64,000 nucleotides of DNA from Brevundimonas intermedia (GCF_004614235.1 NZ_SPVH01000007.1:124001-188000); one strand, 5' to 3'; shown: positions 33,228 to 42,172, counted from the first letter of the stretch. The notes: generated by a model from the sequence alone, not told the origin. A program made the numbers and translations.

Positions 33228-34154
33228 TCAGCGTCCCACGGTATCGCCGGGCCAGAGCGGCCCGCTGAACTTGGCGGCCAGATAATCCATGAAGGCCGTG
33301 ACCCGTGCGGGTCGCGGTCCGCCGCTGGGCGCCACCAGATGAAGCGCGATGGGCGGCAGGCGCCAGTCGGTCATCACCGTCTCCAGACAGCCGTCGGCGA
33401 CATCCTTCCAGTAGATGAAGTCCGGCTGGGGAAAGAGGCCCAGCCCCGCGCACAGCGATGCGGTCAGGGCGTCGGAGTTGTTGGCCCTCAGCGGCCCGCG
33501 GGGATGCACGACGACCTCTTCGCCTGCATCATTGCTGAACCGCCAGGTGTCGGGGCTGGGCATGTAGGCGTAGCCGAGGCAGGCGTGGCGAGCCAGGTCG
33601 TCGGGGTGGGTCGGACGACCGCGCTGTTCCAGATAGGACGGCGAGGCCACCAGGGCGCGCGCCACCGGCCGCAGCTTGCGCGCCGTCAGCGAAGAGTCCG
33701 CCAGGGCCGCGATCCTCAGCGCGCAGTCGAAGCCTCCGCCGACCAGATCAATCACCTCGTCCGACAGATGCAGGTCGATCGACACATCCGGGTGGGTCGC
33801 CAGAAACTCGGGCAGGGCTGGCGCAACATAGGCCATGCCGAACGACATGGGCGCCGCCAGCCGCACCAGGCCGCGCGGGGTGACAGACATGTCCAGCGCC
33901 TCGGACACGGCGCCCTCGGCCTCGGCCAGCATATGGGCGGCGCGGGCGGCCAGGGTGCGTCCTGCATCGGTCAGGGCGAACCGGCGCGACGTGCGGTGGA
34001 GCAGGGTGGTCTTCAGCTGTTGCTCCAGCCGCGTCACCGCCTTGGACACCGTGGCCTTGGACAGGCCCAGGGTCTCAGCGGCGGCGGAGAACGACTGGCT
34101 GTCGGCGACCTTGGCGAAGATGGCCAAGGCTTCGAGGTCGGGCAGGCGGGACAT
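33228..34154 (-). CDS. LysR-family transcriptional regulator
   Basis: A 308-residue LTTR with N-terminal winged helix-turn-helix (DLEALAIFAKVADSQSFSAAAETLGLSKATVSKAVTRLE, shown here only in outline) and a C-terminal periplasmic-binding-like effector domain (VRLAAPMSFGMAYVAPALPEFLATHPDVSIDL). It is divergent from a pirin gene and a DoxX gene across 120 bp. LTTR-pirin-DoxX sets are usually linked to quinone or oxidative stress, so control of those two genes is likely; the inducer is unknown. Confidence 0.9.
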   Translation of the reverse strand: MSRLPDLEALAIFAKVADSQSFSAAAETLGLSKATVSKAVTRLEQQLKTTLLHRTSRRFALTDAGRTLAARAAHMLAEAEGAVSEALDMSVTPRGLVRLAAPMSFGMAYVAPALPEFLATHPDVSIDLHLSDEVIDLVGGGFDCALRIAALADSSLTARKLRPVARALVASPSYLEQRGRPTHPDDLARHACLGYAYMPSPDTWRFSNDAGEEVVVHPRGPLRANNSDALTASLCAGLGLFPQPDFIYWKDVADGCLETVMTDWRLPPIALHLVAPSGGPRPARVTAFMDYLAAKFSGPLWPGDTVGR

Positions 34155-34171
34155 GGGTGGCTCCGCGTCGT

Positions 34172-34186
34172 GAAACGATGAGTTTC
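34172..34186. promoter_or_regulatory. Dyad GAAAC-N5-GTTTC in the LysR/pirin divergent region
   Basis: An inverted repeat of 5-bp arms lies 18 bp upstream of the LysR start codon in the shared promoter region. It is a candidate operator for the LysR regulator. The surrounding sequence is the most AT-rich of the gap. Confidence 0.35.
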
Positions 34187-34274
34187 GGTTGTTTCTATTT
34201 CTGTTCGGTCGCCGATCTCTATCTTGGCGTCAAGCAAAGGCGTCGGACGGTTCCGACGCGAAAGGACGAGTTCG

Positions 34275-34973
34275 ATGATCGAGCGCAGACCGTTTGAAAC
34301 CCTTGGCGGCGCCAACCACGGCTGGCTGAACGCCAAACACCATTTCTCCTTCGCCAACTACTACGATCCCAAGCGGATGAGCTGGGGCAATCTGCGGGTC
34401 TGGAACGACGACGAGATCGCCGCCGGCTCGGGCTTTCCGCCGCATCCGCACGCCGACATGGAGATCATCACCTATGTCCGCGACGGGGCCATCACCCATG
34501 AGGACAGCCTGGGCAACAAGGGCCGCACCGTCGCCGGCGATGTCCAGGTCATGAGCGCGGGCACCGGCATCCGCCACGCCGAATACAACGCCGAGCCGGA
34601 GCTGACGCGGATCTTCCAGATCTGGATCGAGCCGACCAAGCGTGGCGAGGCGCCCAGCTGGGGCTCCAAGCCCTTCCCCAAGGGCGAGCGTTCGGGCCAG
34701 TTCGTGGTCCTGGCGTCGGGCTTTGAGGGCGATGCGGATGCCCTGCCGATCCGCACCGATGCGCGGATCGTGGCGGCGACGCTGAAGGCGGGCGACAGCG
34801 CCGAGTATTCGCTGGGCGCCGACCGTCGGGCCTATCTGGTTCCGGCCAAGGGCGAGGTCGAGGTCAATGGCGTCAAGCTGAGCGCTCGCGACGGCGCGGC
34901 CATCGCGCAGGAGGATGTCGTGACGGTCAAGGCGTTGTCCGACGCCGAGATCGTGCTGGTGGACGCCGCCTGA
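34275..34973 (+). CDS. Pirin family protein
   Basis: A 232-residue bicupin. The metal-binding cupin motif is visible as FPPHPHADMEIITYVRDGAITHEDSLG and the following SAGTGIRHAEYN. YhhW-type pirins can act as quercetin dioxygenases; others are redox-sensitive regulators. ATG 34275 follows AAAGGA and gives the usual start MIERRPFETLGGANHGWLN. It is 70 bp upstream of doxX and probably in the same transcript, divergent from LysR. Confidence 0.9.
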   Translation: MIERRPFETLGGANHGWLNAKHHFSFANYYDPKRMSWGNLRVWNDDEIAAGSGFPPHPHADMEIITYVRDGAITHEDSLGNKGRTVAGDVQVMSAGTGIRHAEYNAEPELTRIFQIWIEPTKRGEAPSWGSKPFPKGERSGQFVVLASGFEGDADALPIRTDARIVAATLKAGDSAEYSLGADRRAYLVPAKGEVEVNGVKLSARDGAAIAQEDVVTVKALSDAEIVLVDAA

Positions 34974-35043
34974 TTTTAGGATCAAGCTTCACGGTCGGAC
35001 CCGTTCCGACCGTGACGTCTGCTTTTGAAAGCCGAGGAAAGAA

Positions 35044-35442
35044 ATGTTCAATCAAGTGAATGGCTGGTCTTCTCGCGCGCTGGCGGCGCTGAGGATCGTC
35101 GCCGGCCTGCTGTTCCTGGCGCATGGCGTCGTCAAGGTTTTCGGCTTTCCGACCGGGGCCGAGCCGGGTCAGCAGGAGCTGCTGTCGCTGTTCGGGATCG
35201 GCGGCCTAATCGAACTGGTCACCGGCCTGCTGCTGATCCTGGGCCTGTTCACGCGACCGGCTGCACTGATCGCCTCGGGCCAGATGGCGGTGGCTTATTG
35301 GATGTTCCACTTCCCCAGCAGCCCGCATCCCGCAGTGAACGGCGGCGATGCGGCGATCCTGTTCTGTTTCGTCTTTCTCTACATCTTCACGGCCGGTCCC
35401 GGTGCGTGGAGCATCGACGACCGCAGCGCAAAGCGGTTCTGA
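35044..35442 (+). CDS. DoxX family membrane protein
   Basis: A 132-residue protein with four transmembrane helices: the first contains LRIVAGLLFLAHGVVKVFGFP, the second LIELVTGLLLILGLFTRPAALIA, followed by QMAVAYWMFHFP and the last AILFCFVFLYIFTAGPGAWS. The H-x-x-x-K and F-x-R-P-A pattern is characteristic of DoxX/DoxD-like proteins, which are often redox-linked. GAGGAAAG precedes the ATG. A strong terminator follows. Confidence 0.9.
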   Translation: MFNQVNGWSSRALAALRIVAGLLFLAHGVVKVFGFPTGAEPGQQELLSLFGIGGLIELVTGLLLILGLFTRPAALIASGQMAVAYWMFHFPSSPHPAVNGGDAAILFCFVFLYIFTAGPGAWSIDDRSAKRF

Positions 35443-35459
35443 TTTCTTAGACAAGGAGA

Positions 35460-35490
35460 GCCGCCGCGCCGTCGGGCGCGGCGGCTTTTT
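35460..35490 (+). terminator. Intrinsic terminator between doxX and the proline iminopeptidase gene
   Basis: An 11-bp perfect stem, GCCGCCGCGCC (35460-35470) with GGCGCGGCGGC (35475-35485), has a GTCG loop and is followed by TTTTT (35486-35490). This is the clearest textbook terminator in the window. Confidence 0.92.
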
Positions 35491-36470
35491 CACGCCTGGA
35501 GGGTCGCGGCCCAGTCGGCGGCGCGGACCAGGCTGTCGACGATGCCCGGCTCGGACGAGGCGTGGCCGGCGTCGCCGACGATGTCCAGATGGGCCTCGGG
35601 CCAGGCGCGGTGCAGGGCCCAGGCGCCCGAGATCGGCGTGACTACGTCGAACCGCCCCTGGGCGATCCAGCAGGGGATGTGGCGCATCCGGTCCACATTC
35701 TTCAGCAGCCAGCCGTCCTCCTCGAAGAAGCCGGCATTGGTGAAGAACCAGTTCTCGATCCGGGCGAAGGCGACGGCGAAGTCAGGCTCCGCGAACTTGT
35801 CCGGCCGGGCGTTGGGGCCCTCGACGCTGACGGTCTCGCCCTCCCAGCTGGACCAGGCGACGGCGCAGCGTTCGCGCTCGGCTACGTCGTCGCCGATCAG
35901 ACGTTTGTAATAGGCGGCCATCAGGTCGCCGCGCTCGGCCTCGGGGATGGGGGCGACGAAACGTTCCCAGGCGTCGGGGAAGATCATCGAGGCGCCGTCC
36001 TGATAGAACCAGTGCAGTTCCTTCTTGGTCAGCAGGAAGATGCCGCGCAGCAGCAGGGCCTTGACCCGATCAGGATGGGTGATGGCGTAGGCCATCGACA
36101 GGGTCGAGCCCCACGAACCGCCGAACACCACCCATTTGTCGATGCCACAGAGGACGCGCAGCCGCTCGATGTCGTCGATCAGGGTCCAGGTGGTGTTGTC
36201 CTCCAGCGAGGCGTGGGGGCGCGACAGGCCGCAACCGCGCTGATCGAACATGATGATGCGATAGACGGCCGGGTCGAAGAAGCGCCGCATGCCGGGGTTG
36301 ACCGCGCCGCCCGGCCCGCCGTGCAGCACCAGAACAGGCAGCCCCTGGGGATTGCCGGATTCCTCGTAATAGATCTCGTGCACGCCCTCGGTCGTCATCC
36401 AGCCCGAGGCATAGGACTCGATCTCGGGGTGGAGCACACGACGCGGCTCGGCGGGCGTAGGGAAGGCCAT
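35490..36470 (-). CDS. pip: Proline iminopeptidase (S33)
   Basis: Alpha/beta-hydrolase that removes N-terminal proline from peptides. The 326-residue protein has the oxyanion loop HGGPGG (50-55), nucleophile Ser119 in GGSWGSTL, the acid in GRFDVVTP and the catalytic His in DAGHASSEPG. The sequence FDQRGCGLSRPH is characteristic of S33 prolyl aminopeptidases. The longer open frame upstream is not homologous, so the start MAFPTPAEPRRVLHPEIE is used. It follows the DUF423 gene on the same strand with a 32-bp gap. Confidence 0.93.
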   Translation of the reverse strand: MAFPTPAEPRRVLHPEIESYASGWMTTEGVHEIYYEESGNPQGLPVLVLHGGPGGAVNPGMRRFFDPAVYRIIMFDQRGCGLSRPHASLEDNTTWTLIDDIERLRVLCGIDKWVVFGGSWGSTLSMAYAITHPDRVKALLLRGIFLLTKKELHWFYQDGASMIFPDAWERFVAPIPEAERGDLMAAYYKRLIGDDVAERERCAVAWSSWEGETVSVEGPNARPDKFAEPDFAVAFARIENWFFTNAGFFEEDGWLLKNVDRMRHIPCWIAQGRFDVVTPISGAWALHRAWPEAHLDIVGDAGHASSEPGIVDSLVRAADWAATLQA

Positions 36471-36502
36471 GAAGGAACGGTCTTTCTGCGAGAACGAAGC
36501 GA

Positions 36503-36859
36503 TTAGGAACGAAGCGCGGCGACGGCCAGGCAGACCCAGCCGGCGATCATCAGCAGGCCGCCCACGGGTGCGACCGCGCCGAAGGCGGGGGCGCTGAGGA
36601 AGGCGATCAGGGCCAGGGAGAGGCAGAAGATCAGGCCTCCTAAGGCGCCGAGCCAACCGGCGATCTGCGCCAAACGACCGCCGACAATCCACTGGGCGCA
36701 TCCGAAGGCGAAGACGGCGTGGACCATCTGATACTGGGCGCCTGTGGTCAGCAGGGTCTTGATCTGCGGCCCGGCCCCGTGCGCGGCGAAGGCCCCGACG
36801 GCGACGGCCATGGCGCCGTTCAGGGCGGCGAAGACGATCAGATTGCGACTCACTGGCAT
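36503..36859 (-). CDS. DUF423 family small membrane protein
   Basis: A 118-residue protein with four transmembrane helices and the family opening LIVFAALNGAMAVAVGAFAAHGA, then QYQMVHAVFAF and PVGGLLMIAGWVCLAVAAL. DUF423 (YgdD-like) proteins are widespread, with no established function. It is probably co-transcribed with pip. Confidence 0.88.
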   Translation of the reverse strand: MPVSRNLIVFAALNGAMAVAVGAFAAHGAGPQIKTLLTTGAQYQMVHAVFAFGCAQWIVGGRLAQIAGWLGALGGLIFCLSLALIAFLSAPAFGAVAPVGGLLMIAGWVCLAVAALRS

Positions 36860-36907
36860 TCCAGAACCCTAGCCCGGCGCATCCCGAATGTCTGTGATCA
36901 GGAAGGA

Positions 36908-37525
36908 TTAACCGGCGCGAGGCAGCGGCGTCAGATGGCTGGCCATGGCGGAGGCGGCGGCCTTGATGCCCTTGCGCACGGCGGCCTCGTTGGCGGGCGC
37001 GGGGGCGCGCAACAGGCCGACCGACGGGGTCAACGGGCCGTCCGGCAGGTCCGCCAGCACGCGGTAGAGAAGGTAGGAGCCGACATCTTCCTCGGCCTCC
37101 GACGAGGCGTCGGCTTGCAGGCCGGCGGCGGTCAGGGCGCGCAGCATGTCGGCGACGGGCGCGGTGGTGCGGGCGATGCCGGGGCCGGTGCTGGACAGGC
37201 GGTTCTTGTAATCCAGCGTGCGGTTCTCGGCGCGCATCTGAACCCGAAAACCGGAGCCCTTATGCGTGCGCCCGACCAGCAGGACGGCGCGGCAATCGCC
37301 GCTGCTCAGGCGTGCGGCCAGGGTCGAGGCCAGTTCGTCGGGGTCGGCGGCGGCGATGGGCACGGCGCGGGCGCCGACGGGACTCCAGATTTCGCCGGAC
37401 AGATTCTCGACCAGATCCCAGCCATCGTCCTCGCCATCGTAGGCGCAGATTATTATGCCAGGGCGGCGGTCAACGCTCGCAGGGCCGTCGATCTCGTTCA
37501 TCGTGCCGGCCATAGCCCCATCCAT
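36908..37525 (-). CDS. Pyroglutamyl-peptidase-like pseudoenzyme (no intact catalytic triad)
   Basis: Not an obvious family member at first sight, but the order of segments follows peptidase C15 (Pcp): a WxxVxxL segment near the start (GWDLVENL), AVLLVGRTHKGSGFRVQMRAEN where Pcp has ICVGQAGGRxxITPERVAIN, a PVADMLRALTAAGLQADAS block, and DVGSYLLYRVLADL where Pcp has FVCNHLFYGL. The catalytic Cys is Gly here, the His of HIPYIPEQ aligns with RAPAPANE, and the Glu position is not kept. It is therefore probably a non-catalytic Pcp-fold protein. It is 205 residues long, close to Pcp length. Neighbour context gives no function. Confidence 0.6.
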   Translation of the reverse strand: MDGAMAGTMNEIDGPASVDRRPGIIICAYDGEDDGWDLVENLSGEIWSPVGARAVPIAAADPDELASTLAARLSSGDCRAVLLVGRTHKGSGFRVQMRAENRTLDYKNRLSSTGPGIARTTAPVADMLRALTAAGLQADASSEAEEDVGSYLLYRVLADLPDGPLTPSVGLLRAPAPANEAAVRKGIKAAASAMASHLTPLPRAG

Positions 37526-37585
37526 GACAGTTCGGTGACGCGCAGGAGGCTGTAACTTCCGAACGCGGTCAAGCCCTGATGATCC

Positions 37586-40213
37586 TTAACCCAGGTCGCC
37601 GACGGCCGCATCCAGCAACATGAAGGCGCGGCCGCCGTCGGACGCCAGGCTGGTCTGGACCGCTGCGCTGTCGCCTGCGCGGGCCGAGGCGTTCAACATG
37701 ACGGCGAAGTTGCGGACATAGCGTTCGGCGTCGCCACGCAGTTCGGCGTCGCTGAGCACGCGGCGCGAGACGCTGCGCACGGCGGCGGGGGCGACGCGGC
37801 GCACGATCTGGCGTGCGGCGTCGGGGTCGCCCTTGCTGATCGCGCGCGCGGCTTCCTCGACGCGCGAGCGGGGCAACAGGGCGTTGGGATCCACGCCCAT
37901 GCGCCGGATGGCGGCGGCCACGCGTTCGGACAGGGCCTCGGCTTCGGCGGGCGAAGGGGAGGGTGTGTCCAACTCCAGCGGGGCCTCGTTCTCGTCGTCG
38001 CCGGAGATCAGATCGCTCCAGTCCAGCCGATTTTCCGACGGCGGACGCGGGGTTTCGGCGGGTTCAAGCCGCAGGCGACTGCGCAGGCCGAACCGGCGCT
38101 CTTCTGGCGGCGTCTCCGGCGGTGACATGCGCGACTGGCGAGGCTCGGGATGGGGTTCGATTTCGGGCGTCGGTTCGCGACGGCGAGGTGGCGAGGCGTC
38201 GCCCGACACCACGCCCATCAGGCGCACGGCCTCGGTCAGCATGTCGTAGTTGCGACGCACACGCTCCTGGAACCCGACATCCAGCGCCTCGGTATCTTCT
38301 GCCGCCTTGCGCGAAGCGGCGGACAGGGCGGCGAGACCGTCCTCGACCGTGGCGCGCACGGCGTCGGCGCGGGCGCGGGCTTCCTGGGGCAGGCGGGCGG
38401 CGCGTTCGTCGATGTCGGCGACGGCGGTGTCGATCTCCGACAGGGCCGAACTCAGTCGAGTGACCAGGGTCTCCAGTCGATTGGCCATCCGCTCGCCGGC
38501 CTCGTCCACCAGGCCGGAGGTTTCGTTGACGATCCGGCGGGCGTCGGCGATGCGGGCGTCGGCGGCCGTGTCCGCCTTCTGGGCGGCTTCGAACAGGGAT
38601 TCGCCCAGTCGGTCGGTGCGCAGACGGGCCTGTTCGGCGGCATCGGCGGCGGCGGCGCGGGAATCCTCGGCCGTGGCGCGCATCTGCTCCAGCGCACGGC
38701 GGGTTTCTTCCATCAGGGCGTCGCGAGCCTCGGCGGCCAGGGCTTCGAAGCGGTCCAGGGCGACCTTGGTGGCGGAATCGAAACCGTCGGCCTCGCGTTG
38801 CGACATGTCCACCAGGGCGCGGAACTGATCGGCGGCGGCCTCGACCAGGTCGCGCATCGACTCGACCGAGGTCTGGGACGTGCGATCCAGATCGCCGGCG
38901 GCGGTGCGGGTGGCGGACAGGTGTTCGATCAACTGCGCGCGCTGGCTCTCGACCTGAGCGGAGAAGTCTTCCTGATCGGTGCGCAGGGCGTAGGCGGCGG
39001 TGACCAGGGCGGCGCGTTGCTGGCCCAGGCCTTCTTCGACCGACTGGATCTGTTCGGCGACGCCGGTGCCGGCGTTTTCCAGACGGATCGTCTGGCGCGC
39101 CAGATCGTCGGAGGCGACACGCGCGGCGTCCTGGGCCTCGCCGGCGGCGGCGGCCAGATCTGCGGCGCGGGCGGCCAGGGCGGCCTCGGCCTCACGCAGT
39201 TGCGCCTGCGCCAGGTCGGAGGCGTCCGCGACCATGCGGGATTGGCGTTCCACCGCGTCGATGACGCCGGCGGCCTGGGTGTCCAGATGAATGCCCAGGG
39301 TCTGCATCTGGTCGCGCTCGCGCCCCAGGTTTTCGGTCAGGCACCGGGCGGTGCGGCCCGCGTTTTCTGCCGCCTCGTTCAGACGCGTGGTTTCCTGTGA
39401 GAGCGCTTCGCGAAGCAGGGCCATGTCGTTGCGGGCGCGTTCGGCCGCCAAGGTCGCATGGTCGATGTCGGAACGCAGCGATTGGAGGACTTCGCCGGTC
39501 TGTTGGGCGGCCAGGGCGGTCGGGGCGACCAGGGCCTCGGCCAGCTGTCGGGCGCGACGGGTCTCGGCGGCGAGGCCGGCCCCTTGACGCACGGCATGGG
39601 CCAGCATGATGGCCAGCCCGGCCGGGGCCAGGGCGATCAGGACATAGATGGCGATCCGCAGCGGGTCCAACTCGGCCCCGCCCGCGCCAAACTCATAGGC
39701 GGCCCATGAGGCGACCCCGCCGATCCACAGGGCGGACGCGATGCCGGATATCAGATAGGCGTGCCGGCCGGACGGTTCGGGCTGGGTCTTGGCTGCGACC
39801 GTCTTCACCGCAGGCGGGTTGGACAGTTCGAAGGTTGCGGGCGGCTTTCCTGCGGCGACGGCCATTTCGACGGCGGCGGTCGATTCCGGCATAGGCTCTG
39901 CGCTCAGTTCAGGCGTTGCCATGGGCTCGGGCTCGATGGGACCACGTTCCGCCGCCAGGGCGCGTTCCTCGGCGAGGCGTTGTTCTTCCAGCAGGCGACG
40001 TCGACGGCGCTCGGACATGGGAGGGTCGAATGGGGGTGGGTCGAACGGGGGCGCCTCGAACGTCGGCTGAATGATTTCGAAATCCGGCTCGGGGATCGGT
40101 TCGAGTTCTGAAGTCGCATCATCCGACGGCGTCTCGTCCGTGATCGACAGTTCGACGGGCGTAACGCCTTCGTCGTCGGTCAGCTTAAGCGGCGGCCGTT
40201 TGGGAGACTTCAT
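37586..40213 (-). CDS. tipN: TipN-like polarity protein with two TM helices and long coiled coil
   Basis: An 875-residue protein: acidic, proline-rich N-terminus (1-145, including repeated PPFDPP), two transmembrane helices (about 152-175 and 184-207), then 400-plus residues of Ala/Glu/Arg/Gln-rich coiled coil (about 215-650), a low-complexity Pro/Glu-rich segment, and a conserved C-terminal helical domain (VAAAIRRMGVDPNALLPRSRVEEAARAI). This size and layout match Caulobacter TipN, the birth-scar landmark that orients flagellum placement and ParA-driven segregation. Coiled coils align easily, so the call rests on architecture, length and the presence of mipZ in the same chromosome region. Confidence 0.65.
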   Translation of the reverse strand: MKSPKRPPLKLTDDEGVTPVELSITDETPSDDATSELEPIPEPDFEIIQPTFEAPPFDPPPFDPPMSERRRRRLLEEQRLAEERALAAERGPIEPEPMATPELSAEPMPESTAAVEMAVAAGKPPATFELSNPPAVKTVAAKTQPEPSGRHAYLISGIASALWIGGVASWAAYEFGAGGAELDPLRIAIYVLIALAPAGLAIMLAHAVRQGAGLAAETRRARQLAEALVAPTALAAQQTGEVLQSLRSDIDHATLAAERARNDMALLREALSQETTRLNEAAENAGRTARCLTENLGRERDQMQTLGIHLDTQAAGVIDAVERQSRMVADASDLAQAQLREAEAALAARAADLAAAAGEAQDAARVASDDLARQTIRLENAGTGVAEQIQSVEEGLGQQRAALVTAAYALRTDQEDFSAQVESQRAQLIEHLSATRTAAGDLDRTSQTSVESMRDLVEAAADQFRALVDMSQREADGFDSATKVALDRFEALAAEARDALMEETRRALEQMRATAEDSRAAAADAAEQARLRTDRLGESLFEAAQKADTAADARIADARRIVNETSGLVDEAGERMANRLETLVTRLSSALSEIDTAVADIDERAARLPQEARARADAVRATVEDGLAALSAASRKAAEDTEALDVGFQERVRRNYDMLTEAVRLMGVVSGDASPPRRREPTPEIEPHPEPRQSRMSPPETPPEERRFGLRSRLRLEPAETPRPPSENRLDWSDLISGDDENEAPLELDTPSPSPAEAEALSERVAAAIRRMGVDPNALLPRSRVEEAARAISKGDPDAARQIVRRVAPAAVRSVSRRVLSDAELRGDAERYVRNFAVMLNASARAGDSAAVQTSLASDGGRAFMLLDAAVGDLG

Positions 40214-40353
40214 CAGCTCTAAAACTCGATCTCTACGCGGGCGTCCGACAGCGCCGAGGAAACCCTAGAGCATGATTGGTGCGGACGAAACCGACTCAAG
40301 ACCGCAACCTGTCGATGAACCGCTGCGCCGACGCACCAGAAGGCGCGATCCGA
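40214..40353. other. Intergenic stretch upstream of the tipN-like gene
   Basis: About 140 bp between the tipN-like gene and the small membrane protein gene, both on the minus strand. It contains CCCTAGAGCATGATT near 40264-40278, a motif seen in intergenic repeats of alphaproteobacteria. No gene or clear promoter is identified. Confidence 0.3.
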
Positions 40354-40536
40354 TCAGCAGTCGCGCTGGGTTTCGGACAGCAGGGGCGCTTGCGATCCGG
40401 CGTCGCGACACTCGGCGACACGGCGCACTTCGCGGTCGGCATGGTTCGGTGTTTGGGTGTCCACGCCGAACTGCGACAGGACGACGGCGGCCAGCAGGGC
40501 GATGAAGCCAGCGATCAGTTCGACAAGCGCCTGCAT
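40354..40536 (-). CDS. Small single-pass membrane protein, 60 residues
   Basis: Begins MQALVELIAGFIALLAAVVLSQFGVD: one transmembrane helix at residues 3-22, then a polar tail with two cysteines ending ETQRDC. It is called because a strong Shine-Dalgarno GGGAGGG lies 4 bases before the ATG (complement of 40541-40547), which shadow ORFs lack. Function unknown; membership of a known family could not be recognised. Confidence 0.6.
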   Translation of the reverse strand: MQALVELIAGFIALLAAVVLSQFGVDTQTPNHADREVRRVAECRDAGSQAPLLSETQRDC

Positions 40537-40693
40537 TCTACCCTCCCTCGCAGCCTGTATGGCTACGCTCCTTATGCGCCAAATCGACGAACGTCACAAT
40601 CCCGCCCTGAAAGATTGACCCGACGAGACGTGCGTGGAACGGAGGATGCGGACGCTCCGACACCGTGTCATGCGAATCAGGCAGATGGGTCGC

Positions 40694-42172
40694 ATGACGC
40701 AAGGCGGCGACAGTTACGAAGGCAGTCTTCTGGAGCCCGGTCCGGGCCTGTGGACCTCTGCGGTCGCGCATCGCTTTTCGGTGCTGATGGAGAACGAGGC
40801 CTATTTCGACGCCCTGTCGTCGGCGTTGCACAAGGCCGAGAGGTCCATCGTCTTGCTGGGCTGGCAGTTCGATCCCCGCACGCACCTGGACCCAGAGACG
40901 CGGCCCGGCGACAAATCAGCCGAGATCGGTCGCCAGTTGCGCATGATGGTGAAGAAGAAGCCGGATCTGGACGTGCGGCTGCTGATCTGGAAGTCGCCCC
41001 TGCTGATCGCGGCGTCGCAGGGCTTTTATCCGCACCGGGCGCAGCGCTGGTTCCGCAAGCGAATGGTCGAGTTCCGGCTGGATTCGCCGGGGCCGATCGG
41101 CGCCTGTCACCATCAGAAGGTCATCGTCATCGACGACAAGGTGGCCTTCTGCGGCGGCGGGGACATCTCGACCGACCGTTGGGATTCCGACGAGCATCTG
41201 GACGGCGACCCGCGCCGCGCCCTGCCCAGCGGCCTGATCTGCAAGGCGCGGCATGAGGTGATGGCCGTGATGGACGGGCCGGCGGCGCGCGCGCTGGGTG
41301 ATCTGGCGCGGGAACGCTGGTTCAAGGCGACCTGGGAACGCACCACTCCGGATGAGGTCGAAAGCGATCCCTGGCCCGATGGTGTACCTGTGCAGATGAC
41401 CGACGTTCCCGTCGGCATCGCCCGCACCGAGCCCAAATGGTCCGGTCGTCACGAGGTGCGCGAAAGCGAAGCGCTGCATCTGGACTCCATTCGCCGCGCC
41501 AGGCGACTGATCTATTTTGAAAACCAGTATTTCACCTCGCCGGTCATCGCCGCGGCCCTGGCCGAACGGCTGGCCGAGGTGGACGGGCCGCAGGTGATCG
41601 TCATCTCGACGGCGAAAAGCCCCAGCTGGTTCGACAGCCTGACCATGGACACGGCGCGGGCCGAGGTGCTGCATCGGCTGGAGCAGGCCGACACCTACAA
41701 CCGCTTCTTCGCTTTCGCCCCGCTGACCGAGCATGGCGACCGGATCATCGTTCACGCCAAGGTGACGATCATCGACGACCGACTGCTGAGAATCGGATCC
41801 ACGAACCTGAACAACCGCTCGATGGGGTTGGACACCGAATGCGACATCGCCGCCGAGCCGACGGATGACGCCGGGCGGGCCGTGATCGCCGCCTATCGCC
41901 ACCGCACAATCGCCCACTGGCTGGGCGTGGCGACCAAGGACTATGCGGCGGTCGAGGGCGTATTCGGCTCGGTCGGGGCGGCCATCTGCAGCTTCGAGAC
42001 TGACCGGCTGAAGCCGCTGGGGTCGGACCCGCCGACGCGCATCCAGCGGATGTTCGCGGAATGGCAGTTGGGCGACCCGACCTCCTCGACCGACGCCTGG
42101 CGGCCTTGGAAGCGGCTGAAACGGTCCCAACGCACCCGACCGGCGTCCGAGGGCGGTCACGCGCCGGGTTGA
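40694..42172 (+). CDS. Phospholipase D family protein (cardiolipin-synthase-like)
   Basis: A two-HKD-motif phosphatidyltransferase/phospholipase D of about 490 residues. Motif 1 is HHQKVIVIDDKVAFCGGGDI, motif 2 HAKVTIIDDRLLRIGSTNLN; upstream is LLGWQFDPRTHLDPETRPGD. It lacks N-terminal transmembrane helices, unlike Cls, so it could be a soluble phospholipase D. The start is unclear: GTG 40634 and ATGs at 40646, 40670, 40685 and 40694 are in frame; 40694 (MTQGGDSYEGSLLEPG) is chosen by where family-like sequence begins. It ends in a 16-base tail-to-tail overlap with the next gene. Confidence 0.85.
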   Translation: MTQGGDSYEGSLLEPGPGLWTSAVAHRFSVLMENEAYFDALSSALHKAERSIVLLGWQFDPRTHLDPETRPGDKSAEIGRQLRMMVKKKPDLDVRLLIWKSPLLIAASQGFYPHRAQRWFRKRMVEFRLDSPGPIGACHHQKVIVIDDKVAFCGGGDISTDRWDSDEHLDGDPRRALPSGLICKARHEVMAVMDGPAARALGDLARERWFKATWERTTPDEVESDPWPDGVPVQMTDVPVGIARTEPKWSGRHEVRESEALHLDSIRRARRLIYFENQYFTSPVIAAALAERLAEVDGPQVIVISTAKSPSWFDSLTMDTARAEVLHRLEQADTYNRFFAFAPLTEHGDRIIVHAKVTIIDDRLLRIGSTNLNNRSMGLDTECDIAAEPTDDAGRAVIAAYRHRTIAHWLGVATKDYAAVEGVFGSVGAAICSFETDRLKPLGSDPPTRIQRMFAEWQLGDPTSSTDAWRPWKRLKRSQRTRPASEGGHAPG

